Below, one piece after another: positions 1-11,971 of a DNA stretch of 64,000 nt. Made by a program: the position numbers and the translations under genes. Origin of the DNA: Chrysopilus asiliformis (Eukaryota; Arthropoda; Insecta; Diptera; Rhagionidae); the NCBI GenBank assembly GCA_964034945.1, contig OZ035962.1:11049789-11113788 (forward strand), in the 5' to 3' direction. The notes beneath the pieces are model-generated. The model saw only the letters and a list, made by a program, of their open reading frames with translations, was not told where the DNA came from and ran no database searches. The first letter of the stretch is position 1; the number at the start of each line of letters is the position of its first letter.

Positions 1-1570
1 GAGCCAAAATTCTAACAGGTTTTCGAGTTAAAGCTTTTAAAAGCAAGTGAAACAAGGATTCATTTTTGCCTAAGATTTGTGATAAATTATAAGTCGAAAA
101 TCATTTTCTAGTAAAACACAATCCAAAATCATAGAATGTTTCCTTAAATTTTGCGCTATCTAATAACATGTTGAGACAATTTTTCTTTTTGAAGTATACG
201 ATATTGTCATGTTTTTTTGAACTACGATTTCAACAATTTCCGAGATTTTATTAAAAAAGTTTCTCAGAAAAACGTAAAACACTAAAAGCCTAATAAATAT
301 TTTCGACGTAGTAATTAACTTTAAAAAAGAGTCAGCCCTTCTATCCATTACTGATTTGATTTAACATTTCATTATCCTGATATCTATACAATATTTTTAA
401 GTGCGTATTAGCATAATTAAAACTCAATTTAAAATTTCCACGCCAAGTACTCATACGCACACACACATGTTCTGGTATAAAATAAACAAAATCAAAATTT
501 CAATTTTCTGAATTGAACGTATTCCATCGTATTTCCACCCATCCCCAAAAACGACAAAAGGAACATGATCTTAAAATTCAATTATAAAACTTTTTCGAAA
601 GCAAATTCATAAATTGATTTTATATGAAAAACATGAGTTCGTACATGGCTCGTTAGCATATAACAAGGACGAAAAATTTTCATTAATTTTAATCAAATAT
701 TAAACAAAAATTTAATCTTGAAAATCAAATAATCAAGGGGGGGTAAACAGAAATTTATATGCGAACAGAATATTAAATATATCTAACCATAGTATAAAAA
801 GACAGTTTTCTCTCATCGTATTTTTTTTTTCATTGGTCGAACGGAAAAGATGGATATCTGTTGGAAAATGGGAAATCTCTCAATTTAAAATTATCAAAAC
901 ATGAAATATAAATAAATTTTCATATGAAATGAAGGTAAATTCGAATTTCAGTTGAAATGCAGGGAATTTCTGTCATTTTTTTGTGCGCTCATCCATCGAT
1001 AGGTGCCTCCCAGTCGAGTTTTTTCATTTTCCGAAAAGAACGTAAATTAATAAAAAGTAAATATTTGTTCATCTCTCCTTAAAATACAAATACCAGGACA
1101 TAAGCAAACGGGAAAACATTTCCTTGGCACATACGAGTATGAGATGGCATACACACACCAAATAACAAAAACAATTTAATACAGGTGTATAGTCTCCCGT
1201 AATTTAAAATTCGTTTTTTCAGGACGTTCCATGGATTTTCCCAACGAAAAAAAAATAACTGGGAAAATTCAATTTTTATTTTTGCTTCACCAGAACAAAA
1301 ATAAACTTTGTTAGATTTGTTTTACTTTTTTATGCTAGATTTGTTTTACTTCTATATGGTTTGGTTTTCCAGTTGTGTGTCTTTTTTCCTGCACGAAAAG
1401 CATAATATTTTCGCGAAAAATGAGTAAGTTGTTTGAAGAGCTGTAAGTTTTCAAAATGATTTTAAGATTTTGCTGTTTTTGACAAAATATTAGAACAATT
1501 TTTCGATGTATTTTCAACATAGAATTAACGCAGATTGGTAAAATGATTTTAGTCTCGGATAATGCAAGCT
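1..1570. other. AT-rich DNA, no gene seen
   Basis: No open frame here has a recognisable domain, and the short frames are what AT-rich DNA gives by chance. I see only homopolymer runs and a small CA-rich stretch near 455-470. No inverted-repeat element could be bounded. Confidence 0.6.
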
Positions 1571-1706
1571 TTAACACTCTAACTGCCACGTCAGTCAAAA
1601 AGACCTGATACCTAATTGTTCACAACCGGCACATTGAAAATTATTTTTGACTGACAACTAAATATTCGAAAAAGGCTTAAAAATGTCGTGGCAGTTAGAG
1701 TGTTAA
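1571..1706. mobile_element. TTAA-bounded fold-back MITE 1 (piggyBac-like)
   Basis: The left end TTAACACTCTAACTGCCACG (1571-1590) is matched perfectly, inverted, at 1687-1706. TTAA at both ends is the piggyBac-type target duplication, leaving a 128-bp element with 16-bp perfect inverted ends. A second inverted pair lies inside (TCAGTCAAAAA near 1591, TTTTTGACTGA near 1645), so one strand can fold almost completely. There is no coding capacity. Assignment to piggyBac rests on the TTAA site and the general look of the ends. Confidence 0.75.
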
Positions 1707-1852
1707 GAAACACTGGTTTTGTGAAAGGAAGAAAACCTTTTTATTTAATATTTGACCCTAATTGGGTACTCACGATCCAGTAGCTTCAGCTATAATAACA
1801 TTGAATTCAATGCAGTGTCTTACAGGTTTGTATGTAACCATGGTTTAAATTA

Positions 1853-2148
1853 TTAACATGTTGACTGCCACCATGGAAGTTAAAAGGTCGGGTCCCAGAG
1901 GCCAGTAGACTTTTTTTTTGAAGCAAGTAGACTGTTTTTTTGAGCCAAGTAGACTTTTTTTTGAGGCAAGTAGACGGTTTTATACTGTCCAAGTAATCCC
2001 TTGTTGTTCAACAAAAAAGAGTTTTCCAGCCCGACTTTTAGTTTTGTACTAAAGTAAAGTGCTGTGCGACCACATGTGTCTCACACGGCCTGATAAGCCC
2101 ATTTTAATGTGAGACCACGTCGGTCTCACACGGCAATCAACGTGTTAA
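1853..2148. mobile_element. TTAA-bounded MITE 2 with internal tandem repeat
   Basis: TTAA at 1853-1856 and 2145-2148 bounds a 288-bp element. The left end CATGTTGACTGCCA pairs with the inverted right end CACGTTGATTGCCG, 11 of 14 matching. Inside are four tandem units of about 24 bp around CAAGTAGAC plus a T-run (about 1905-1980). Near the right end, copies of GTCTCACACGG occur in both orientations (about 2068-2135), which can form a hairpin. The ends resemble those of the TTAA element at 15995. Confidence 0.6.
1905..1980. repeat. Four-copy tandem repeat, unit about 24 bp
   Basis: The motif CAAGTAGAC (first copy CCAGTAGAC) followed by a T-run and GAGG or GAAG is repeated four times. It lies wholly inside the TTAA-bounded element at 1853-2148. 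The short frame across it, rich in Lys, Thr and Leu, is only a reading of the repeat. Confidence 0.7.
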
Positions 2149-5100
2149 AGAAAAATGCGCCAATTTTGTAATTTGCTGTTTGAATTTAAAGAATAGATTT
2201 TTTCACAATACAGCAGATTTTTTAAAATCACATCTTTGTGAGGGGGGTGGTGGTGGGGGGGGGGGGGGGGGCATGTCTTTATAAAAAGCTAAATCGAAGC
2301 ACGTTTAAAAGTCTTATGAAAACATCTGAAAGTTGGCAAAAAATTATTTTTAAACACATTAGAATACAACAATCTGCTATTAATCTAGTTTTATGCATTT
2401 AAAAAAATAAAATTTTAATATTTTATTAAATTTACAACCTTTATAATTTTTTACAATTTTAAATAAAATACTTTAAAAAAAACATTTCATTCGACCAGCA
2501 TTGCCATTTCCGAAATAATGACTCACGATACTTTTCCATCGCACACAAAACAACTTTAATAGACATTAAATTTTGCCGCCTACCTTTTTCTAACGTTTTT
2601 CTTATTTTTGCATTCTTCTTTTCGCCGTTTTCGCCCTTTATTAACATTACAAATAAAACCAATACATCAGTGTAAAAAAGGATAAACAAAGATTTTATAG
2701 TGTATAATCACGCACACAGAAATCACGTGAGTCCTATTTATGCACGAAAACACACTAATACAAACGCTAAATAACGCAATGAAAGTTTTGCTTAGTTTCG
2801 TATCTCCCCTTTTTGCTCCTCGTTCTGTTATTATTATTACTCTTTGGCTCTCTTCCAACTTGTCCCCTTGTGTCCTCTCGCTCTTTACCCACCAATTTTA
2901 TTGTTATTATTATGCTTCGCTTCGTGTCCTTTTTTGCATATAAATTGAAATTTTTACCGTTCATTTGCAAGTGTGAGTTTTTTTTTTGTGTAAACGACAA
3001 GATGGAAATAAGGATGAAAAGGTAGAAGAAATCAAAAGGAAGAGAAACAACGGCAGAATGTGGAAGGGCGTATTCTCCAGGATCGAAAGCTTTTGCATGA
3101 AGTGTCCTGTATGCGTTTTATCACACTTTGTTTTTCAAAAAGCCGCCAGTGTGTTTGTGGATTATGAAGGAAAACGTTTTCGCAGACACGTTGTGGAAAA
3201 TTCGAGAATACGAGGATGAAGGTGGAAAACCGGCTCGGAACAACAGTTTTTTAAGAAAGAAAAGCATGAGAAAGCAGGAGTAAAAGTGTTTCTGAATGTA
3301 AAGTTTGGGAGAAATCCGGTTTGCAGGAAAGTGGACCGTCAAGAAACGGAAAGTTTCCCGGGGGCGGGGGTGGGAAAAGAAGCTTTAACAAGACGAAATT
3401 ACAAAAAAGGAAAAATGGTCAACAGAAAAGTTTCTCATAAAAGATAAATTCCATATAAAAAATGGCGAAAAACGTAATGAGGGGGAAGGAGGGTGGCAGT
3501 GTTGGGCGTAATCAACTAATTTTTGATAACTTGGTCATAGAAAAATCAATCATGATTGATTCAATCAAAGGCCGAAAATTACCGTGACGTATTTTAAGTA
3601 CCTTTTCCATTGATTGTAAATTATGAATACAAAATTTATGAAATGTTTCATGCGTATTAATGGTAAACGCCGTGATGATAGTAAAGATCGATGGTGTCAT
3701 TAGCACCAAGTAGTAACTCTGGCTCCTCACAAATAACATGTTGGAGTTGCGCTCAAAATCTTTTAGGTTGATTGTTGAGTGTTTTATCACCGCCACTATC
3801 CCTACTTTAAAAATGTTGCGTATAAGAAAACAAAATTAAGGATAAAAGCTCAAGAAGAATCGCCGAAATATTGAACAGTGACGCTAAAAAGCATTGTAAA
3901 AGCTCTTAAGAGGGTTGGCTGAAAATATCCCCCCGTAGACGAAAATAGCTGGGAATACAGACATTGGGCAGACACTGGGGTTAAAGTTTGGAGTTTGGGT
4001 TGGAAGTTGGAAAAATAATGGCTTTTAGTACATACATTAACAAAGTCGTGCTGGCGAGGCGATTGGGGCAGGAGAATGGGGTACATATATTACGAAATAT
4101 AATGAAATTTACAACACAGTGCTGTATTAGAGATGAGTATGAATTTTTGGAAGATTTACACCCTACTTCACTCCCCCACCGGCAATTACTAGCCATCTAT
4201 CGTCGTATGTAAAAATTTGCTATATATTAAAATCAAAAAATGAGGAAAATAAAACCAAAAATCGAGTGGTGATAGAGAGACAAATAGGGACGTGATAAAG
4301 GGGAAAATTAAATACCGTAACAAAAAGGGTGGTTTGAGAATGTGGAAGTAAATGTCAGCGGCTGATTGCCTTCTGATGAGAAATTTTCTTAAAAGAATTT
4401 TCCCTTTTTATGTAATAATACACATTTTCATGTTATTATAATATAATGAAATGAAATTCTTGTTAAAATATATTCAATTTTTTCACATTTTCCCACCATT
4501 TTGTAATTTAAAATTTTCCAAGCTTTAGATTTATTTTCATCTTTAATTAAAATCTCGTTTGGTTTTATTGCATAATAAGGAAAATTTCACGAAATTGGTT
4601 CCTTAATTTTAATGGGAATTTATTTTTCGCTACCAATTTTCTCGTTTTTGCGATTTAATTAAAGAAAACCTAAAATTATAAAGCCGTATATATTTAGGGG
4701 TTTTCTTTCCATTATATATGGTAATTGAATGTTGTTCTTTTTGATAAACTTGTAGTGGAAATGGGCATGATACGCAATTAAAAAGCTATTTGGGTCACAA
4801 AGGAAGTCATTTGAAAGTAGCCCACAAATTAGAATCTTATATTGAATGAAATATTAATTAAGGATATCTATATTCATATTTTCTTCTAAAAATATACTAT
4901 GCGATTATTATTTTAGTCGAATGGGAGATGTGTGTGTGTGTGGAGATTTTGTATAATTTCGTTACGAAATCAGTGATTCGAAGGATTTTCACTTCAGTGG
5001 ATATAGCGTGTTTTTATAACTTAAGTGTAGTTTGGCTAAAAGCCAATGGAAGAAAATTTTCTGATATCGATTTTATAATTTATAGTAATGTTCTTGAAAA

Positions 5101-6193
5101 ATCATTTCATTTCAAGGTAGAGCTAAGGTAGAACCACATAAAAATATTTCAAAATTAGGGTCTCCGAAATGGATTAAAAACATAACCGTAACTTACAAAA
5201 GTGTCCTCAAATGTATAATTAAAATAATTTACTAGCAACGAAATCTCGTAGTAAAAGAAGACCTCTTAACTGGTGTAACACCGTTTATCAATTAAAAATT
5301 TAAATAAATGGGCAAAAAACAAGCAAAGATTATACAATTTATGAGTGCTTTTAATTATCCTACACATGGCAATATAATAAAGCCAACAACAACAACAACA
5401 ACAAAAAACTAGCAGTGAAATTACAATTTTATAATTATTGTTGTAAATTACATTTAAACGAAACTGTTAATTTTCACCTGCACCCTTAAAACATTTCCCA
5501 GAGGCATTTGCGTATGTAGTTTTAACTCAACAGAACTTGTATCTGAATTTAATAAAAAAAACAACAAAAAAAAAATCGTCGAGTTTAAAAAAAATCCGTT
5601 TTTAATGGAAATTTTCTCAATGGAAAAAAATTAATTTTATATGTAAATTAATGGCACTTATTGTAATATCGTTGTTGCTACAATTTTACCACTTCAAGCT
5701 GTGTTCTGTGGCGTAAGTTTTAATGTCTTGTACACGTGTGGTTTGTTAAATTAATGTTGATTTTTTTTGTAAACATTTTAATTGAAATTAATGTTATTTA
5801 ATTTGATTTTAGTGAGTTGGAAATTTAGGTGAATGTCCTCTAATTATTTTCGTCTGGTATTTTGACATCTAATCGCTGTTATTTTATGTGGCAACCATTT
5901 TTGTGTAATTAAATTACAGTTATTTGCTCTAAAACTGAAAGAAAAATCGACTATCAGGTCAGTGACGTTGAGTTTATGATTTTTTTTTATAATTGTTGGA
6001 ACGTAAAAGTTTAATTATGTTTGGATGGAGACAAATTATATCAGTTGTGATGAACACAAAACTTTCCTCTGGAATATTTAGTTTCTTGCAAAATATGTAA
6101 CAAATAATATTTTTTTTAAATATCTCGAAAACCGTTCTCGAAAAGATACGCAAAAAACGTTAGACAAAGAAATGCAGGAAATTTTATTTTCTA
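2149..6193. other. AT-rich, mostly unique DNA; no gene supported
   Basis: Contains a G-rich run, (CAA)n-like simple sequence near 5387-5407, and a locally GC-richer stretch around 3000-4320 whose short overlapping frames show no domain. The phrase CATCTATCGTCG near 4195 recurs near 62813 with some similarity around it, which may be chance. No exon could be supported. Confidence 0.5.
2242..2271. repeat. Poly-G / GGT simple repeat
   Basis: A G-rich tract interrupted by three T residues ends in 17 consecutive G. Such runs can fold as G-quadruplexes, and their length is error-prone in sequencing. Confidence 0.85.
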
Positions 6194-6290
6194 CTAGCTT
6201 GCATACCCGCCGTTGCCGCGTTAAAGTTTTTTGTATAAGTTTTTGAATACCAAAAGAACCGAAAAGAACTTAAAAACTTTTGAGAAAAAT
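6194..6290 (-). mobile_element. Helitron-like 3' end, 5'-truncated
   Basis: Read on the minus strand this ends GGCGGGTATGCAAGCTAG, followed by T. It aligns over about 85 bp with the 3' part of the element at 14638-14856, including the short GC hairpin just before the end. CTAG followed by T matches the Helitron rule (CTRR end, insertion between A and T). The match fades beyond about 6290, so the 5' part is missing or diverged. Confidence 0.6.
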
Positions 6291-6330
6291 TTCCATTTTT
6301 CCATTTCGAATTAGTCTAACACCGTATTCG

Positions 6331-6410
6331 TGATCAGCGACCCCAAAAACCTCCTAAATGCCAATTCGTCGACCCCGAACCCGATCAGCGACCCCGAAAA
6401 CCCCCTAAAT
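6331..6410 (+). repeat. GATCAGCGACCCC repeat, fragment
   Basis: The phrase ATCAGCGACCCC occurs twice here (near 6333 and 6385) with similar downstream text (CTAAATGCC). Related text occurs near 20645, 20766 and 45338, where it begins a longer dispersed repeat. The short frame here is not a gene. Confidence 0.5.
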
Positions 6411-6448
6411 GCCAGTAGAATTGGGAGCCAAAAATCGACGTTATTCCT

Positions 6449-6542
6449 GGATCAGATATGCCTACATTTGCTGCACGAAGAAAACCTCTCAATTTTTGCA
6501 GCCGCTGCAGTTTTTCTTCGTGCTGCGCAGCATGTCTGATCC
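6449..6542. repeat. Imperfect palindrome of about 94 bp
   Basis: The left arm, starting GGATCAGATATGCC and running through GCACGAAGAAAA, pairs with a right arm TTTTTCTTCGTGC that ends CATGTCTGATCC. The centre is GC-rich (GCAGCCGCTGCAG). It forms a strong predicted hairpin with no clear target duplication. Confidence 0.6.
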
Positions 6543-6600
6543 TATAATTAGGTTACTGTGAATCAGGAGTGAAATTTTGTAAAAAATAAATGTTTGCATA

Positions 6601-7184
6601 CACTCTCCAAAAAATGGAGTCGATTACGCACCGAAAGGGAGTTTGAGGGAGTCCATCACCTATTGGAGAAAATCGAGCTCCGGGCTAGGGAGTTCACAAC
6701 AATTCCTTATGGGTGTTAATTTTTAACAATTTTTCGGTGTTAAACCAACTTATTAGATGGCCCAAAAAAAACCTCGCAAATTCTCTTTTTTTGCAAGCAT
6801 TTGATATGTTTTGAGTTTTTTTTCGTATTTTCAAAGTTCATATTATATTGACTTGTTAAAAACTTTTCTTGCATGTCTCTGCCAGGACTCGAGCAAGGGA
6901 CCTCTCGAATTGTAAAACATTTGCCTTCCCAATAGGCTGTTGAAGCCAATTGGCAAGCCTCTTCTAAACGTGAACACCCTTTACAATTAAATAACCCCTA
7001 AAAGGAGTTGTAGTGAATTTTTGACTCCTTTTCGGAGTTCATTTAAAATTTAGGTCAAAACGGTGTTAAATTGAATATTTAGCTCCGTAAAATACAAATG
7101 TAAAAATAACTCCGCGCTACGGTGTTAAACTTTTAGCTATGTTTTCAGGCGGAGTTAATTCGTCCCCGGATTTTTTCGAGAGTG
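6601..7184. mobile_element. TA-flanked inverted-repeat element, 584 bp
   Basis: The left end CACTCTCCAAAAAAT and the inverted right end CACTCTCGAAAAAAT match at 14 of 15 positions. TA lies on both sides (6599-6600, 7185-7186). The interior repeats GGAGTT-type and CGGTGTTAAA motifs in both orientations, as subterminal repeats of non-autonomous elements often do. It also holds a tRNA-like stretch. The superfamily is not determined. Confidence 0.6.
6877..6963 (-). other. tRNA-like or SINE-head-like sequence (weak)
   Basis: On the minus strand the text AGAGGTCCCTTGCTCGAGTCC resembles the variable-loop to B-box part of a tRNA (B box about GWTCRANNC, one mismatch). Upstream is a possible anticodon-arm-like stretch around TTTTACAATTC. 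I could not fold a convincing cloverleaf: the acceptor and T stems do not pair well. It is at best a decayed tRNA-derived segment carried inside the repeat at 6601-7184. Confidence 0.25.
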
Positions 7185-10100
7185 TACGAAAATGGAGCTC
7201 TAATACAAAACAATCGCCTGTTTTACCGTTAATCTTAACATTAGTTAGTGAGAATTTTCTCACACTACCACGATAAGAAATTAAAACAAATAATCAATAT
7301 AATTTATCCAAAATAACGGTTAATTTCGCTGTGATTCGCATAGGAAATGTGCTTTGCAATTTTATCATCAAATTGGTAACCTCTCTTAGCTTTTTAACTT
7401 TTCAAATTACAGCTGTGGTGATTCATAAAACATAAAAATTTTGTGCTCAATTTAATTCCGGACATTAGAGAGCATGCAATCTATGATTATGTCCGTCGTA
7501 CTGTGAGACATAATGCCGGGGCGGTTGGAAGCGTCAAGAGAGTAGAGGCAGATAATAATATAGTAGGACTACTACTTGTCTGTCCCACGATATGACTAAC
7601 ATAAATGCAAGTTGCATTTTAAAATTGTTTTGAATGCAACAATTTTTTCCAAAACTGCTGGATGATGCACTTTTGCAAGTCTGTCATTTATTCACTTGCA
7701 AATGCAACTATAGGAAAGTTTGTATTTGTGTGCGGGAGCGCGTTGTGCTTCACTGCATTTCTGAATTTGCAATTGTAGAGTTTTTTTTTGTAGTTGGTTT
7801 TATTGTGTGTTCCAGCATGATTATGACGACACCCATTCAAAAGTAGTGCAACGTTGTAGTTATCGCTGTGTGTTAACCATTGTTGATAATAAAAATTAGC
7901 AAGCGATTGCAACAAAATTATTATTCACCCGCCATTAAGCTAGGGAAAACAGGACAGTGTTGTGATACTGATGCCAAATGGCAATCTCAAAACTTCAATT
8001 CACAACTACTAAAATTAATTAATGGGTAGGTGAGTGGGTGTTGATGATCAACAGTTTTTTGTTTGTCTCTTTTTTTTTTGATCAATTTGCACAATCTGCC
8101 ACAGCGGTGGTGGATGTTTCGTGGAATTTTTTCAAGGCGATATGGCCGAAGTTTAGAAAAACATGTGGTGATTTTTTGTTCTGTGGATTTGCAACGAACG
8201 CGTACTAAAGTTTGTGATTACAACCCAAGGGTCATTGTTTCCTAAGTCAGTACTTTACCTACTAAGCTACGCATTTTTCTTGTTTACTAAGAGGAATTTT
8301 CGTGGTTTGTAAAATGTGAGGAAATATATGCAGCATTTGTAAGGTATCATTACCCATCAACAGCAGAGAACGTACTAACGATAAAGATAGTTTTTGTTGT
8401 AAGAGTGACACAAACACTAAAAACGTGTGAAATTTCAGGGCTTTATGCTGATTTCTGTTTTAATCCCAATTTTAATTGGAAAATTTCCAGTTTTAATCGA
8501 AAAATTTACAGTTCGCTAGAATTAGGATGCAATTAGATCGCAAACACCCTTGCAATGAACGAAAATCTGCCATAATGTTTTGTAGTCACCTGTAGCGAGT
8601 AATTAGACCACTTGTTGGTAATGACGATACAAATTAGTGTGGCAATATCCAAATTTGATCTTTATGAATGCATGTTCACAGTATTTATGAAAGGTTTCAT
8701 AGAAGATCAAATTGGTTTATGAAAAAGTTCATAGTACCTATTAATGAAATTGTTCATAAATACTATGAATTCACTTCGAGGAACGCCGTTCTTAATTTTT
8801 ATGAACAAAATTTCATTCAGTGTAGATTTGAAATTTAGGTCAATAAAAAAATTTGATATGTAAAACTCATGGAAAGTGTAAAAATCACTAAATCCCTAAA
8901 TTTCGGTAAACGACAACTCTTCCAAGATTTTAAATGCTTCAAAAACATTTGAATAATATTAATTTCTTATAAGAACTTGATGATCATATCAGCTTTTTAT
9001 TAATGCATTTTAATAACTCTTACATAGCACGACAAAGCGTCTGGGGGTTTTTTAAAAACAAATTATCGAGCAGAACGGATAAAATAACATTCTCTTGCCA
9101 TTGTTGTTTTAATAAATATTTTTATCTTTTCCTCTTTTGAATTTTTATCTTAAAACCTCGTCTTTTCGTTCTCATGAGTTCGCATTGTGTTTATTTAAGA
9201 AGAATAAGAAGAAAAAAAAATGTTTTCTTGTATTTTTTTTGCTCTTACTAAGTAATTCTTTTGGCTTTTTTGAATTTTCAATTTATTCGAGTTTATAAGT
9301 TTCTGTATGTGTGTATGTTTATCTAGACATTCAGTTTTATGGTGTTTTCGTTGCTGGAATGGCTGGTTGTTGTTGCTTCGGTTTTTTTTTGTGTTTCTCT
9401 TTGTGATTTTGATTAAAGGAGAACAAAAACCTGTTCCTTTGAGTTTTTTTTAAGTTCGCTTGATAAAGAAAATTTTTTTTTAATATTTTTTTTTTCTTCA
9501 TTCCATTTTATTTTGTAATCAATTTTTTGCTCTTTTTTCATTTTCGTTCTTTTTTAGATTAAACCTGTAGCGGGGGGCTAGTTTTTTTATAGAGTGCTGC
9601 CATATCTAACAATTGAGTCAGTTGGCGGGAAAATCTAACACAACTCGATTGTTACTAGGTCAAAGACATGTGGATATTTATAGCCGTTTGGTGTCTCCAT
9701 TAGATCGGCATAAATGCTATTTATGTTTCATTTATGATTTTATTATTACGAAAGAGAAATTTAATTAGCAAAAACTAGATTTTGCTGGACATTCAAATTG
9801 ATTAAGCATAATTTATATGATTTACGTGTAAGAATGACGTTATTTCAAATCTGTATTGATTCAAGTTAGATAAACAGGTGGTCTTAAGTGTTTTAAGGGG
9901 CCAGTAGCATTCTAAGATTTTGTCGAGGGAAGAATTCTGATCCTGAATGTTCTAAACTTAATGAAATCTAGTTTTTATGGCTCGCAGTTCAATAACCAAA
10001 TCAGTGAAAATAAGAAAAATTTGGAAAATTTTAAGCGTGTAGCTCCATTTTTCCTGGTAATACCGTAACTTCATCCAGAGGAAAAATTGGTCATATGGGT

Positions 10101-11344
10101 AAAAATCATTGTTAAATTAATCAAATATTTGTTAAAATTACAAAAAAGTTTGTCCATCGGCACAAATATTTTTGGAGAGAAATCTTTTTTCAACAAAAAA
10201 ATTGTTATTTCTATTAAATCAATAAAACAATTGTGAAATTAACAATGCCTAAAAATGACAAAATATAGTCATATTTACAAATTTTTGCTTTTCAAACAAT
10301 TCTTTTATCAAATTAACAAAAAAAATGGGTCGAGATTCCACCAAACAAATTTAGTCAATAAGAACGATGTTTTTTTGTTATTATTTTTTTGAATGTTATT
10401 CAGTTAGTTCCAGTCAGTTTTAAGAAGTTTGAACTTCCTCTACCAAACAATAAGCCTTTAAATATGACGTTAAGCTGCTGCTGCGAAATAAGAGTTGATT
10501 GTGGAGGCGGTGAAATCAAAATGTCTTTAATAGTTTTAAGTAACGCAATGAATCATATAACTGCTGCAAAATTAGTATAAAATTAGAGATTTAAACCGAG
10601 AGTTTTCTGAGTGTGATTCGGTTTTGGTACAAGCGTTACTTTTTGTTTCCAAAAACTCTAAAATTTGATCTCGGTTATGGTTTCGGCTTCTAAAATTCGA
10701 AAATGTTTGTTCTGATTCCTAAAATTTCAAAATTTGGTTTTAATTTGCTGGTTTTTAGTTCCCCAAAATTTCAATGGTTCAGTGGTTTTGGTTTTTGGTT
10801 CCTATTCTGTGGGGTTTGAGTTTCCTGATTATATTATTCACTTTTCTTGATGCAGGACATGGAAACGGTTTTTAGGTACTAGATTGACGTCAAATAAGCG
10901 TGTTAACCTCTTAATCTGGTCGATTAATAAGAATTTTTCGATCCTAAAAGTTCAAAAAGGATCCAAAACAAACTATTAAAAAGTTTTGATTTGGTAACAT
11001 CGTTTGTTTTAAAAATTGGTTGGGTTTTGGTTCGATTAGGCTATTTTGTGCCAAAAAATTGCTTAGTTTTGGTTCGGTTCGACCAACTTTCTTTTTTTTA
11101 GACCGAATTCGAATTTCGGTTTGATTTTGGTTCATTAAAATATCAATGGTTAGTCGTTTTACTTCGGTTTGAAAAATCGGTTTGCATATTTGCAATAAAC
11201 TACCGTATGCGTCATAAAAATCTGGAATCTAGTACTGAAAGTATTTTCAAGGAGATAACGGTTGCTTATTAATTTGTACTACGTTTGAAAGGGTTTGTAA
11301 ATACAACTTCGTACATAATTGAGCCAAAAAATTAATTTTTTTTA
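7185..11344. other. AT-rich DNA with low-complexity GGTTTTGG stretch
   Basis: No gene is supported. Around 8640-8830 many TTCATAAA or TTTATGAA motifs occur in both orientations, including an inverted pair AATTTGATCTT / AAGATCAAATT (8651, 8702), so a degraded fold-back element is likely. Between about 10610 and 11190 the DNA is a degenerate repeat of GGTTTTGGTTC. The frames over it are simple-sequence translations. Confidence 0.5.
10085..10185 (+). repeat. Dispersed repeat, partner at 26110 on minus strand
   Basis: The run from GAAAAATTGGTCATATGG to CACAAATATTTTTGGAGAG matches, with scattered differences, the reverse complement of about 26105-26205. This is direct evidence of a dispersed family. 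Its ends and type are unknown. Confidence 0.55.
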
Positions 11345-11971
11345 AATATAGGAACATGGTGGAGCCTCGAGAAGTGAAAATCATGAAGTTGGTCCGCGCG
11401 GAAGTCCAATAAGGCGATTTCCAATGAATTAAACGTAGCGTTGTCAACTGTTTATGCTGTAAGAGCGACTTGTTTGGCCAGGGGAATAGTTAGGCCGCAA
11501 TCTAGAAAGCGGTAGACCCATTTCAGTAAGGATTCCAGTGTTGATTAGGGCAATCAAAGGAAGGATCAGAAGTAATCCGGTAAGGACATCTTGGAGAGTC
11601 ATGTAAAACCATCGATAGAGTCAACCTACGGTAATGGTGTGTTTTACGTGTTTCAACAAGACGGGGCGTCGTGCCACACTGCCAGAAGTACCCAAATTTG
11701 GACAGTTTAAAAAACCAATAATTAAAAAAACTTCTGATCTAAGGACATGTGGTGAATGAGCTCTTTAGACCTTAATCCCCTGGATTTTTTAATATGGGCA
11801 TATGTTCAGGCTAAGACTGGAGCTAAGGCTTACAGTAATGTGCAAGCCCTGAAGTCCACCATTACCATCGCATGGAACGACAAGCCGAAGTCTTATTTAA
11901 TATTGACCTGCAAGAAGTACAGGCCCCGTTTGGAGAAGTTCGTAAATGCTGGAGGTGGACATTTTGAATAA
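11345..11971 (+). pseudogene. Decayed Tc1/mariner-group transposase
   Basis: Three stretches read as pieces of one transposase. A helix-turn-helix part starting near 11405 reads SNKAISNELNVALSTVY, then GIVRPQSRKR. A linker near 11538 reads VLIRAIKGRIRSNP and is in another frame. A catalytic part starting near 11651 reads FQQDGASCHTAR, and the C-terminus at 11756-11971 includes DLNPLDF and ends GGHFE. The second and third catalytic Asp (11660, 11783) share a frame with 40 residues between them, closest to the DD39-41D (rosa/maT-like) groups. Several stops interrupt the frame, and the region holding the first Asp is deleted between about 11604 and 11640. No terminal repeats were found. It is a fossil that cannot make an active enzyme. 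Confidence 0.75.

Noticed and set aside
4190..4300. Similarity to 62805-62870 (CATCTATCGTCG and following)
   Set aside because: Only about 17 bp align well. It could be chance, and no edges are visible.
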